Shown here piece by piece: positions 1 through 9,084 of a stretch of 64,000 nucleotides of DNA; position 1 is the stretch's first letter; every line of letters starts with the position of its first letter. The stretch comes from CAKSXP01 sp964609305. GTDB lineage: Bacteria; Bacillota; Clostridia; Oscillospirales; Oscillospiraceae. The position numbers and the translations under genes are program-made. Location: positions 25,513 through 89,512 of the forward strand of contig CAZSRK010000001.1 of assembly GCA_964609305.1 (NCBI GenBank), given 5' to 3'. Below the pieces are notes generated by a model. It searched no databases. It saw only the letters and a list, made by a program, of their open reading frames with translations, and was not told the DNA's origin.

Positions 1-18
1 GGACGATCAATGTACGCC

Positions 19-966
19 TCAGCATTCTATACTGTGGGCACGCAGAAAATCAGTCGAACGCCGTCGTGCAAAGTCCATGTTCGGCTCATTTTCCCACTCG
101 ATCCAGAAAACCGTTTTATCCCGCCGGAGCCAGGTAAGCTGCCGCTTGGCATAACGGCGCGACTGGCGCTTTATCGTCTCGACCGCTTCGGCCACCGTCG
201 TCCGGCCGAGCAGCGCCTGCGCCATCTCCTTATATCCGATGGCCTGCATCGCGGTGGTCTCAAGCCCCACGCCTTCCGCCATAAGGGCACGCACCTCGTT
301 TTCAAGCCCCCGCTCCATCATCAGGTCGACACGGCGATCGATGCGTTCATACAGCCGCCGCCTGTCGGCAAACGTCAGCGCGATCTTCACAGCGTCATAA
401 CGCGGGGGCAGATTTCTGGTGTGCTCGTCATGCTCCGTGATCGTCCTGCCCGTCGTCTCGAACACCTCTATCGCGCGGATTATGCGGCGCTTGTCCGAGG
501 GATGCAGCCGTGCGGCCCTGTCCGGGTCGAATAAACGCAGGCGCTCGAGTATGGCCTCTCCGCCGACGGCGTCATATTCGCCGGACAGAGCCTCGCGCAG
601 CCTGCTGTCGCCGGGCTGCGCCGCAAAATCCCGTCCCGAGACGAGCGAATCTATATACAGTCCCGTTCCCCCAACGATAACCGGCATCCTGCCCCTGGCG
701 AGTATCCCGTTCATACAGAGCGAGGCCTCCCGGCAGAATCGCGCGGCCGAATAGTTCTCCGACGGTTCCGCGATATCTATCATGTGATGGGGAACGCCGC
801 GCATCTCCCCGGCAGTTGGCTTCGCCGTGCCTATGTCCATGCGGCGGTAGATCTGCATGGAATCGGCCGAGACGACCTCTCCGCCGAGCGAGAGCGCAAG
901 CTCAACGCCCAGCGCGGTCTTTCCCGTGGCAGTCGGACCGGTTATCACAATAACGCGTGGCGGCAT
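19..966 (-). CDS. miaA: tRNA dimethylallyltransferase
   Basis: Transfers a dimethylallyl group to N6 of A37 in tRNAs that read codons starting with U (family knowledge). The sequence shows the P-loop GPTATGKT near residues 10-17 and the substrate motif SADSMQIYRRMDIGTAKP near 34-51; the length of about 315 residues is normal for the family. I chose the ATG at 966; a GTG at 969 directly upstream is an alternative. The start overlaps the stop codon of the small upstream gene, so the two are probably translationally coupled. Its product is the substrate that MiaB, encoded 3 kb away, methylthiolates. Confidence 0.96.
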   Translation of the reverse strand: MPPRVIVITGPTATGKTALGVELALSLGGEVVSADSMQIYRRMDIGTAKPTAGEMRGVPHHMIDIAEPSENYSAARFCREASLCMNGILARGRMPVIVGGTGLYIDSLVSGRDFAAQPGDSRLREALSGEYDAVGGEAILERLRLFDPDRAARLHPSDKRRIIRAIEVFETTGRTITEHDEHTRNLPPRYDAVKIALTFADRRRLYERIDRRVDLMMERGLENEVRALMAEGVGLETTAMQAIGYKEMAQALLGRTTVAEAVETIKRQSRRYAKRQLTWLRRDKTVFWIEWENEPNMDFARRRSTDFLRAHSIEC

Positions 967-1205
967 CACTCCCTGCCCTTCATGAGCTCGCCGTATTTTT
1001 CGATATAATCGGTAAGCTCGCGCACCTCGTTGAAACGGGCCTCTTCGCTCTGCGCAAGCCTGCTGTACTCAGCTTTAATCGCCTCGTCCGGGACGTCAAG
1101 GGCCGTGCGCTGGAAGTCGAACATACTCTGATAGCAATCCTCTGTATATTCGCGGAGCACATCCTTCAGCAGCTCAAACTGTTTATCCGTTAGGTCAAGT
1201 TTCAC
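966..1205 (-). CDS. Small hypothetical protein upstream of miaA
   Basis: A 79-residue, highly charged, probably all-helical protein. It starts with GTG preceded by a good GGAGG site about 8 bases upstream, and its stop overlaps the miaA start. No domain recognised, no signal peptide and no membrane segment. Position and overlap suggest co-expression with miaA. In many Firmicutes hfq sits beside miaA; this protein does not resemble Hfq in what I can see. Confidence 0.75.
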   Translation of the reverse strand: MKLDLTDKQFELLKDVLREYTEDCYQSMFDFQRTALDVPDEAIKAEYSRLAQSEEARFNEVRELTDYIEKYGELMKGRE

Positions 1206-1288
1206 TATATTTCCTCCGTTTCGTATTTTTTATTTGCATTTCATGATATATGTGTTAGAATTAGACTATCACTAAGGAGGGATTTCCC

Positions 1289-2131
1289 ATGAAAATTAAG
1301 GTCACGGCCGACAGTACCTGTGATCTTTCCCAGGAGCTCCTGGACAAGTATAACATAACCGTCATTCCGTTGTTCATAGTCAAGGACGGGGAGAGTTTTA
1401 TCGACGGCGTCGAAATCTTTCCGGACGATATATTCAAATATGTCTCGGAGACCGGCAAGCTCTGCTCCACCACGGCTGTCAACGTCGCCGACTATGTCGA
1501 AAAATTCACCGAACTGCGCCGTGAATACGACGCGATCATCCATTTCACCATTTCAAGCGAAATGTCCGCCTGCTACCAGAACGCCTGCCTGGCGGCGGAG
1601 GAGGTTTCCGGTGTCTACCCCTTTGACGCGCGCAATCTCTCCACCGGGATCGGCCATCTCGCGATCGACGCCTCCATCATGGCGCAAAGCGGCATGGACC
1701 CCGAGGAGATAGTCGCCGTATTGAACAAGAAAAGGGAAAAGCTCGACGTCAGCTTTATAATCGACACTCTCCTGTATCTGTGGAAAGGCGGCCGCTGCAG
1801 CGGCGTTGCTATGCTCGGCGCCAACCTGCTCAGTCTCAAACCCTGCATCGAGGTACGCGACGGCAGCATGGGCGTTGCAAAGAAATACCGTGGCTCGCTG
1901 AAAAAGTGCCTTGTCCAGTATGTCCGCGACAGGCTTAAGGACCGCGAGGATATCGATACCAGAAGAATATTCATAACCGACTCAGGTGTCAGTGAGGATA
2001 TCTATAACGCTGTTTATGAAGCGGTTTCCGAGTGCCAGCAGTTCGACGAGATACTGCACACCCGCGCAGGCAGCACCATATCCAACCATTGCGGGCCGAA
2101 TTGCCTTGGCATCCTGTATTATCACAAATAA
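1289..2131 (+). CDS. DegV family fatty-acid-binding protein
   Basis: 280 residues, the usual DegV length. The N-terminus carries the family motif with TADSTCDLSQ near residues 6-15, and the middle has the GGR-type segment WKGGRCSG. DegV/FakB proteins bind a fatty acid, and in several Firmicutes present it to the kinase FakA (family knowledge); no fakA is in this window. A strong AAGGAGG site precedes the ATG. It is a single gene, divergent from the miaA pair and followed by a strong terminator. A second DegV gene lies at 45685. Confidence 0.9.
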   Translation: MKIKVTADSTCDLSQELLDKYNITVIPLFIVKDGESFIDGVEIFPDDIFKYVSETGKLCSTTAVNVADYVEKFTELRREYDAIIHFTISSEMSACYQNACLAAEEVSGVYPFDARNLSTGIGHLAIDASIMAQSGMDPEEIVAVLNKKREKLDVSFIIDTLLYLWKGGRCSGVAMLGANLLSLKPCIEVRDGSMGVAKKYRGSLKKCLVQYVRDRLKDREDIDTRRIFITDSGVSEDIYNAVYEAVSECQQFDEILHTRAGSTISNHCGPNCLGILYYHK

Positions 2132-2141
2132 GCCCGATTTT

Positions 2142-2172
2142 CCCGCCGGAGATATCTCCGGCGGGCTTTTTT
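2142..2172 (+). terminator. Rho-independent terminator after degV
   Basis: A perfect GC-rich inverted repeat, CCCGCCGGAG paired with CTCCGGCGGG, is followed by a T-run directly after the DegV stop codon. Confidence 0.88.
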
Positions 2173-2261
2173 CACTTTTTGCACTTTTTATGGCCTGTTC
2201 CGGCCTGCATGTCTGAGGAGCGTTTTTGCCCTTCTCGCGCTGCCCGGGCACTTTCGGCACG

Positions 2262-4121
2262 TCAGACTATCCGCTTGAACTGTTTGTCCAGCTCCTTTTT
2301 TGTGAGCGTGACGGCGACCGGTCTTCCGTGCGGGCAGTATTTTATCTCTCCCGAGCAGACGCGCGCGGCGATGGCCTCCAGCTCGGCCAGGTCGGAACGT
2401 TTCCCCGCCTTGATGGCCGCTTTACAGGCCACCGTGTGCAGGATATCGTCCCTTTTGGATTCGGGTGTGCCGCCAAGCCGCAGTTTTTCACATATCTCCT
2501 CGACCGCGGCTTCCTCCTGCCCCTCAAGCTCTGCGGGTACGGCTCGGATCACAACGGCGTTTTCCCCATATGTGTCTATCTCAAACCCCACACGCTCGAG
2601 CGCGGCGCGGTTTTCCTCCAGCAGTTCCAGGCTGTCGCCTCCGCAGCGCCAGACTATCGGTGCCAGCAGACTCTGGCTCATTACCGGCAGGCTATCCTCA
2701 CGGAGCCTGTCGAATATCATGCGTTCATGCGCTGCATGCTTGTCGATAAGGACAAGCTCCTGACCCTTTTCGACGATGATATAGGTCTCCATCGCCTCGC
2801 CTATGACGCGCAGCGGCGTTTCCTCCGGCAGATCCGGCAGCGTGACGTTTTCCGGCTCCACCGCCTTTGCCGTCCGGGCAGTCTGCTGCCTGCCCGGCGC
2901 GGCGCTTTCCACGGGTTCCCGTGTCGAAAACGGTGCCTGACAACTGCGTGCCGTCAGCGTGCCGGGGGTCCGGCTGCTTTCCCGGCGGTACTGCTCACTG
3001 GTCATCGAACGGAAAAAGTCACTGTCAGGCCTGGCTGCGGCTCTCTCCGTCGGGGCAGCCTGCGCGCTCTCCCGTCGGAATGGACTGACCGCCTTTTCCG
3101 TACCGGAGGAGAGCTTTACCTCGGCCGTGCCGCGCTCGCTTTCAAGCGCGCCCAACGCCGCGTAATATACGGCGTCGAACACTTTCTTTTCCTCAGAGAA
3201 TTTGACCTCGTTCTTCGTCGGATGGACGTTAACATCCACGCTGCCGCAGCTTATGGTTATGTACAATACGCAGGATGGGAAGCGCCCGGTCAAAAGAGTG
3301 TTCCGATAGCTTTGCTCGAGCGCAGCCTGGAGCGTGGAGGAGCGTATCGACCGGCCGTTTACAAAGAAAAACTGCGCCGAGCGGTTGCCCCTTCCGGCGT
3401 GCGGCGCGCTGACAAAGCCCTTTACTGACACGCCGTCGCTCTCCAGCTCACAGGAGAGCATGGACTTTGCCATGTCGCGGCCAAGCAGGCTGTAAACGCA
3501 TGAATCCATCCTGCCGTCGCCGGATGTAAAGAACTCCTCCCTGCCGTCGCGCAGGCAGCGCACAGATACCTCCGGCCGGCCGAGCGCGCAGCGCAGGGCG
3601 AGACTGACGCAGTGCGTGCCCTCAGCACGGTCGGACTTGAGGAATTTTCGTCTGGCCGGCGTATTGTAAAACAGGTCCCTGACGGTTATGACCGTGCCCT
3701 CGGGACAGCCGGCCTCATGCATATCTACGATCTCGCCGTGATCGAGTACGACGCGCGTGCCGGAGGCTGCGCCCTTCTCCCTCGTGAGCAGCTCTACGCG
3801 CGATACGGCGGCTATGGCCGCCAGAGCCTCTCCGCGGAAGCCAAGGGTCTCGATCGCCTCAAGCCCGCGCTCGTCGTGCAGTTTGCTCGTCGCATGGCGC
3901 AGGAAAGCGATGCCCGCATCCTCCGGCGACATGCCGCAGCCGTCGTCCGTCACGCGGATGAGCGTCTGTCCGCCGCCGCGAAGCTCGACTGTTATGCTCT
4001 TTGCGCCCGCGTCGATGGAGTTTTCCATAAGCTCTTTTACGACGCTGCCGGGCCTCTCGACGACCTCGCCGGCGGCTATCATATCCGCGACCAGCGGCGA
4101 TAGAATATTGATAACGGACAT
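2262..4121 (-). CDS. mutL: DNA mismatch repair protein MutL
   Basis: 619 residues. The GHKL ATPase domain is at the N-terminus, with MENSIDAGA near residue 31 and DDGCGM near 59. The C-terminal dimerisation/endonuclease domain has DKHAAHERM near 450 (the DQHA-x2-E-x4-E metal site of endonuclease-type MutL with Q changed to K), CPHGRP near 597, and ends in an FKR tail. Such MutL proteins nick the new strand themselves, which fits the absence of mutH here. The central linker is polar and variable, as usual. It faces away from miaB-mutS, which begin 130 bp upstream on the other strand, so a shared divergent control region is likely. The start has a GGGAG site. Confidence 0.97.
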   Translation of the reverse strand: MSVINILSPLVADMIAAGEVVERPGSVVKELMENSIDAGAKSITVELRGGGQTLIRVTDDGCGMSPEDAGIAFLRHATSKLHDERGLEAIETLGFRGEALAAIAAVSRVELLTREKGAASGTRVVLDHGEIVDMHEAGCPEGTVITVRDLFYNTPARRKFLKSDRAEGTHCVSLALRCALGRPEVSVRCLRDGREEFFTSGDGRMDSCVYSLLGRDMAKSMLSCELESDGVSVKGFVSAPHAGRGNRSAQFFFVNGRSIRSSTLQAALEQSYRNTLLTGRFPSCVLYITISCGSVDVNVHPTKNEVKFSEEKKVFDAVYYAALGALESERGTAEVKLSSGTEKAVSPFRRESAQAAPTERAAARPDSDFFRSMTSEQYRRESSRTPGTLTARSCQAPFSTREPVESAAPGRQQTARTAKAVEPENVTLPDLPEETPLRVIGEAMETYIIVEKGQELVLIDKHAAHERMIFDRLREDSLPVMSQSLLAPIVWRCGGDSLELLEENRAALERVGFEIDTYGENAVVIRAVPAELEGQEEAAVEEICEKLRLGGTPESKRDDILHTVACKAAIKAGKRSDLAELEAIAARVCSGEIKYCPHGRPVAVTLTKKELDKQFKRIV

Positions 4122-4179
4122 TTTCTATATCTCCCGTATTTCACCGATTATATAACACTGACATGATATCACAAATACA

Positions 4180-4208
4180 TTGAAATTTCCACCGGTAAAT
4201 GATAAACT
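4180..4208 (+). promoter_or_regulatory. Candidate sigma-A promoter of miaB-mutS
   Basis: TTGAAA at 4180 and TAAACT at 4203 are separated by 17 bases, about 43 bases before the miaB start, in the divergent mutL/miaB gap. Assigned by pattern only. Confidence 0.5.
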
Positions 4209-4250
4209 GTTAGATCAGGAATATCTGACCGCAAAAGGAACAGGGTAAAA

Positions 4251-5669
4251 ATGAGCTACACGAGAAAAGAGATACCGGCGCAGGATATCGCCCGTCAGTA
4301 TGAGATATGCCGCCGGATAAAACAGGACAATCTGCTCAGCGGACCGCGCGGGCTTCTCGCGTTTGTCGACACCTACGGCTGCCAGCAGAACGAGGCTGAC
4401 AGCGAGCATATACGCGGCTGGCTGGCCGAGATGGGCTATGGCTTCACGCAGGATGAGTTTGAGGCCGACGTCATCGTCGTGAACACCTGCGCCGTGCGCG
4501 AGCATGCGGAGATGCGCGTGTTAGGCAACGTCGGCGCGCTGAACCATACAAAAAAGAACAAGCCCGGGCAGATCATCGCCGTCTGCGGCTGTATGGTCCA
4601 GCAGGAGCATATGGCCCAGAAACTCAAAAACTCTTTCCGAATAGTGGATCTGGTGTTCGGCCCGCACGAGCTCTGGCGTTTTCCGGAGCTGTTTGAGCGC
4701 GTGCTGGAGGAAAAAAAGCGCGTCTTCGCGACCGGGCCGGACGACGGCGCGGTGACGGAGGGTCTGCCCGTGCGCCGCGACGGCAAAGTCAAGGCCTGGC
4801 TTTCAATCATGTACGGCTGCAACAACTTCTGCTCCTACTGCATAGTGCCATATGTCCGCGGCCGCGAACGCTCGCGCAGGCCGGAGCAAATCGTCGAGGA
4901 AGCCCGCGCGCTCGTGCAGGAGGGGTACAAAGATATCACGCTGCTGGGCCAGAACGTGAACTCATATGGCCGCGATCTGGACAGCGGGGTCGACTTTGCA
5001 GACCTTCTTGCAATGATAAACGACATCCCGGGCGATTTCCTCATCCGGTTTATGACCAGCCATCCAAAGGACGCAACAGAAAAGCTTTTTGTGACTATGG
5101 CCAGATGCGAAAAATGCGCAAGGCACATACATCTGCCCGTGCAGTCCGGCTCCGACCGCGTGCTCAGGCGCATGAACCGGGTATATACACGCGAGAAGTA
5201 TCTTGAGACCGTGCGTCTTGCCAGAAGCTATATGCCGGACATCGTGCTCACCACGGACATAATCGTCGGCTTTCCCGGAGAGACGGAGGAGGATTTTTCC
5301 GACACCCTCTCACTGGTTGAACAGGTGCGATATGACGCAATGTTCACCTTTATATACTCCAAGCGCGTCGGCACCCCCGCTTCTGAGATGCCCGATCCCT
5401 ATTCTAGGGAGGAAAAACAGGCGCATTTTGACCGCCTGTTGGAGCTAGCAAACCGCATCTCTGGCGAAAAACACGCCGAATACGTCGGAAGGACGCTGCG
5501 CGTACTCGTCGACGGTGAGACTGGCAGCGACAAATACAATCTATCCAGCCGCACGAACGGCGGCAGGCTTGTGCATCTGGCGGGAGATGCCGCGCTTATC
5601 GGCAGATTCATAAATGTCCGTATCACCGGCAGCACCACCTGGGCGCTGTTCGGCGAAAAGGCGGACTGA
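4251..5669 (+). CDS. miaB: tRNA-2-methylthio-N6-dimethylallyladenosine synthase MiaB
   Basis: 472 residues. Methylthiolates i6A37 of tRNA using two 4Fe-4S clusters. The N-terminal UPF0004 domain holds the three auxiliary-cluster cysteines in TYGCQQN, NTCAVR and CGCM. The radical-SAM triad is CNNFCSYC near residues 189-196, and a C-terminal TRAM domain starts at about 405. It acts directly on the MiaA product. It lies 17 bases upstream of mutS, probably in the same operon. Confidence 0.97.
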   Translation: MSYTRKEIPAQDIARQYEICRRIKQDNLLSGPRGLLAFVDTYGCQQNEADSEHIRGWLAEMGYGFTQDEFEADVIVVNTCAVREHAEMRVLGNVGALNHTKKNKPGQIIAVCGCMVQQEHMAQKLKNSFRIVDLVFGPHELWRFPELFERVLEEKKRVFATGPDDGAVTEGLPVRRDGKVKAWLSIMYGCNNFCSYCIVPYVRGRERSRRPEQIVEEARALVQEGYKDITLLGQNVNSYGRDLDSGVDFADLLAMINDIPGDFLIRFMTSHPKDATEKLFVTMARCEKCARHIHLPVQSGSDRVLRRMNRVYTREKYLETVRLARSYMPDIVLTTDIIVGFPGETEEDFSDTLSLVEQVRYDAMFTFIYSKRVGTPASEMPDPYSREEKQAHFDRLLELANRISGEKHAEYVGRTLRVLVDGETGSDKYNLSSRTNGGRLVHLAGDAALIGRFINVRITGSTTWALFGEKAD

Positions 5670-5686
5670 GAGAATGAGGAATATCA

Positions 5687-8287
5687 ATGGCCGAACTCAC
5701 CCCGATGAAGAGACAATACAACCGCATTAAATCGGAGCATCAGGACTGTCTGCTGTTTTTCCGGCTGGGCGACTTTTACGAGATGTTCGACGACGACGCC
5801 ATCACCGCCTCGCGTGAGCTGGACCTGACATTGACAACACGCGACAGGGGCAAGGCCGAAGATGAGCAGACGCCCATGTGCGGCGTTCCCTATCACAGCA
5901 GCGAGGCATATATCGCACGTCTCATTGCAAAGGGATACAAGGTCGCCATATGCGAGCAGACCGAGGATCCGAAAAGCGCCATCGGCCTTGTCGACCGCGA
6001 GGTCATACGCATAATAACCCCCGGCACTGTCACGGACAGCTCCATGCTCGAAGAGGGAAACTCCAACTATCTGGGCGCCGTGTGGCTGGATGCCGGAAGC
6101 GGCGCAGTCGCATTCTGCGACATCTCCACCGGCGAATTCTGCGTCGCCTCGTTTTACGAGGACTGCGCGCAGCATATCATAAACGAGCTGGGCCGCTTCT
6201 CCCCGCGCGAGGTCGTGCTCAGCTCCGGCGCGCAGGAGGACGCTGCAATATCCGACTTTCTGCGCCGGCGGCTGGACTGCATGCTGGAAGAAGGCGGAGC
6301 CCGATTTGACTATATGCAGGCCTGCGCACGCGTCTGCGAGCGTTTTAATGCGCCCGATGTCGACGCACTCGGCCTCGGCGCGGACAGCGCGGCGGTGATT
6401 GCCGCCGGCGGGCTGCTTTCCTATGTCGAGGAGACGCAAAAATTCGACCTGAGCCATATAAACGCATTGGACGTGATGGCCTCCGGCCGTTTCATGGAAC
6501 TGGACTACACCACACGCCGCAATCTGGAGCTGACGGAAAACCTGCGCGCCGGGGAAAAACGCGGCAGCCTGCTGTGGGTGCTCGACAGAACGAAAACGCC
6601 CATGGGAGGACGGCTCCTCCGCTCCTGGGTGGAGCGGCCTCTGTTGTCTCCCGTCGCTATCCGGCGCCGCCTGTCCGCCGTCGGAGAGCTGTACGAGTCG
6701 AACATTCTCCGCGCCGAGCTGATCGAGCTGCTCTCCGGCGTGGGCGATATGCGCCGCCTCATCGGCAGGGCTGTCTACGGCTCAGCCAATGCGCGGGATC
6801 TTCAGGCGCTGGGCAGCTATATCGCAATGCTGCCGGATATAGCGCGGCTGCTCTCCGGCGTGAAGAGCGCCTCCCTGAAGGAGATCGGCGGCATGGACAC
6901 GATGCCCGAGCTTGCGCAGATGCTCCAAAACGCGATTGACGACAAACCACCGTCTTCCGTACGAGAGGGCGGCATGATGCGCAGCGGATATAACGAGGAG
7001 CTGGACTATCTGCGGAAAGTGCGCGACAACGGGACGCAGATGATAGCCGACCTGGAGCAGCGCGAGCGCGAGCGCACCGGCATCAAAAAGCTCAAAGTCG
7101 GCTATAACAAGGTCTTTGGCTATTACATCGACATGCCAAAAAGCGCAGGAGAAGCCGCCGTCCCCCCGGAATACATAAGAAAGCAGACCCTGGTCTCAAA
7201 CGAGCGGTACTTCACGCCGGAGCTTAAGGAACTTGAAAACACGCTGCTTTCCGCGCGCGATCGCATCTGTGAGCTGGAATTTCGCCTGTTTTCCGAAATA
7301 CGCCAGGCCGTGGCCGAACAGGTCGGCAGGGTACAGCACGCCTCCGACTGCGTTGCACAGCTTGACGTATACTGCTCCCTTGCCGAGGTGGCCGTGCGCA
7401 ACGGCTATACCATGCCGGAGGTGGACACCGGCTCCACGCTGCAGATAACCGAGGGCCGCCATCCAGTCGTCGAGCAGGCGCGCGATGATGTCATGTTCGT
7501 GCCGAACGATGTTTTTCTCAACGACAGTACTGACCGTGTTGCCATCATAACCGGCCCGAACATGGCCGGAAAAAGCACATATATGCGCCAGACCGCACTG
7601 ATCGTACTGATGGCGCAGATGGGCTCCTTCGTACCTGCCAAAAGCGCGGTCATCGGAATTGTAGACCGGGTTTTCACCCGTATCGGCGCATCCGACGACC
7701 TGGCCTCGGGCCAGAGCACATTTATGGTTGAGATGACGGAGGTCGCCTCCATCCTCGAACACGCCACGAAGAAAAGCCTTCTCATCCTCGACGAGATAGG
7801 CCGCGGCACATCCACCTTCGACGGCATGGCGATAGCGCGCGCTGTGCTGGAATACTGCGCCGACAGACGAAAGCTCGGCGCAAAGACCATGTTTGCAACG
7901 CACTATCACGAGCTTTCCGCTCTGGAAAGCGAGCTGGACGGCGTGCGCAACTATAACATTACCGCGAAAAAACAAAACGGCCAGCTCATCTTCCTTCGCA
8001 AGATAGTGCGCGGAGCCGCCGACGACAGCTACGGCATAGAGGTCGCAAAGCTCGCCGGCGTTCCTGAGAGCATCATATCCAGCGCAAAGAGCCACCTTCG
8101 CGAACTGGAATCCGGCAGCGGTGACGTTCCTTCGGCTCCTGAGCGAGGAGAGGATGGTCAGCTTACGCTCGGCGATATCGGCGCGGATGAGGTCCGGCAG
8201 CGCCTGCGCGACGTCAGCCTTGACACCATGACGCCATTGGAGGCCCTGAATCTGCTTTATGAACTCAAGAGGATGGTAAATAACTGA
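5687..8287 (+). CDS. mutS: DNA mismatch repair protein MutS
   Basis: 866 residues, the normal length. The mismatch-recognition motif GDFYEMF is near residues 28-34 (Phe-x-Glu reads the mispaired base). The ATPase part has Walker A GPNMAGKST near 623, STFMVEM, and the Walker B/signature region DEIGRGTSTFDG. The C-terminus keeps the short helix-turn-helix used for dimerisation. It recognises mismatches and recruits the MutL encoded divergently. Its stop overlaps the start of the next gene (TGATG). Confidence 0.98.
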   Translation: MAELTPMKRQYNRIKSEHQDCLLFFRLGDFYEMFDDDAITASRELDLTLTTRDRGKAEDEQTPMCGVPYHSSEAYIARLIAKGYKVAICEQTEDPKSAIGLVDREVIRIITPGTVTDSSMLEEGNSNYLGAVWLDAGSGAVAFCDISTGEFCVASFYEDCAQHIINELGRFSPREVVLSSGAQEDAAISDFLRRRLDCMLEEGGARFDYMQACARVCERFNAPDVDALGLGADSAAVIAAGGLLSYVEETQKFDLSHINALDVMASGRFMELDYTTRRNLELTENLRAGEKRGSLLWVLDRTKTPMGGRLLRSWVERPLLSPVAIRRRLSAVGELYESNILRAELIELLSGVGDMRRLIGRAVYGSANARDLQALGSYIAMLPDIARLLSGVKSASLKEIGGMDTMPELAQMLQNAIDDKPPSSVREGGMMRSGYNEELDYLRKVRDNGTQMIADLEQRERERTGIKKLKVGYNKVFGYYIDMPKSAGEAAVPPEYIRKQTLVSNERYFTPELKELENTLLSARDRICELEFRLFSEIRQAVAEQVGRVQHASDCVAQLDVYCSLAEVAVRNGYTMPEVDTGSTLQITEGRHPVVEQARDDVMFVPNDVFLNDSTDRVAIITGPNMAGKSTYMRQTALIVLMAQMGSFVPAKSAVIGIVDRVFTRIGASDDLASGQSTFMVEMTEVASILEHATKKSLLILDEIGRGTSTFDGMAIARAVLEYCADRRKLGAKTMFATHYHELSALESELDGVRNYNITAKKQNGQLIFLRKIVRGAADDSYGIEVAKLAGVPESIISSAKSHLRELESGSGDVPSAPERGEDGQLTLGDIGADEVRQRLRDVSLDTMTPLEALNLLYELKRMVNN

Positions 8288-8988
8288 TGCCTGTTTACGA
8301 AAAGCCCCCATTTGTTCTCAACATGTCAAAGCCGGCCAGGATACTCGGCTGGTGCTATTTGCCGGTGCATATATTCGTTCTTCCACTGCTGCTGAACATC
8401 TATGCCTCCGTCTCGGCCGACGGGCTCAGCGACAGGGCAATGAACATCATATACTACGGCATCGGCGCGGCTTTCGTCCTGGTGTTCATGCTCCGCTATC
8501 TCAGAGCTGACCTCGACCCTCTGCTCGATCACAAAATCGGGAACCTGCTTCTTCTTGTGTCCGGATACTTTATGGACCTGCTGCTGTCGTACGCCGCACT
8601 CATCGCGCTCGAGTTCATACTGGGCGCCGTGTCCAACCCCAACGAACAGGCCCTCGACGCCATCTCGCAGAACAATTACAGCATGATGCTCGGGCTTGCC
8701 GTATTCCTGGCGCCGATGGTCGAGGAGCCGCTGTTCCGCGGTGTCGTATTCGGGACTTTGCGCGAAAAGAACACAGTGCTGGCCTATCTCGTGTCGGTTC
8801 TGCTGTTTTCGCTCTATCACGTATGGCAGTATGCCGTGGCATATTGGGACGCGGGCCTGCTGATCTATATGATACAGTATATACCGGTATCCTTCGTCCT
8901 CGCCTGGCTGTATGACCGCAGCCGCACGATCTGGCTGCCAATAATATTCCACATGTTTCTGAACGCCATGGCGCTCTCCTACATGTAA
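8287..8988 (+). CDS. CPBP family intramembrane glutamic endopeptidase
   Basis: 233 residues with several hydrophobic segments. The conserved motif 1, EEPLFRG near residue 147, supplies the paired glutamates and arginine; later motifs are LYHVWQY and HMFLNAMA. These are membrane-embedded proteases of the CAAX/ABI (Rce1) type; substrates are usually unknown. The start overlaps the mutS stop, so it is the last gene of the miaB-mutS unit. Confidence 0.88.
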   Translation: MPVYEKPPFVLNMSKPARILGWCYLPVHIFVLPLLLNIYASVSADGLSDRAMNIIYYGIGAAFVLVFMLRYLRADLDPLLDHKIGNLLLLVSGYFMDLLLSYAALIALEFILGAVSNPNEQALDAISQNNYSMMLGLAVFLAPMVEEPLFRGVVFGTLREKNTVLAYLVSVLLFSLYHVWQYAVAYWDAGLLIYMIQYIPVSFVLAWLYDRSRTIWLPIIFHMFLNAMALSYM

Positions 8989-9029
8989 AAAAAAGCGGGG
9001 CAGGCATCCTGACGGACGCCTGTCCCGCT
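8987..9029 (-). terminator. Terminator for the glycerophosphodiesterase gene
   Basis: Read on the minus strand, a GC-rich stem pairing 9018-9029 with 8994-9005 is followed by a long T-run. It lies after the 3' end of the minus-strand gene. Confidence 0.7.
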
Positions 9030-9035
9030 CAGGCC

Positions 9036-9064
9036 GTCAAAAAAGTCTCTTAGACTTTTTTGAC
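9036..9064. terminator. AT-rich bidirectional hairpin
   Basis: A perfect 13-bp inverted repeat (GTCAAAAAAGTCT and its complement) with a 3-base loop sits between two convergent genes. It gives T-rich arms in both directions. Confidence 0.65.
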
Positions 9065-9084
9065 AACCTGAACAATCTCTTTTC

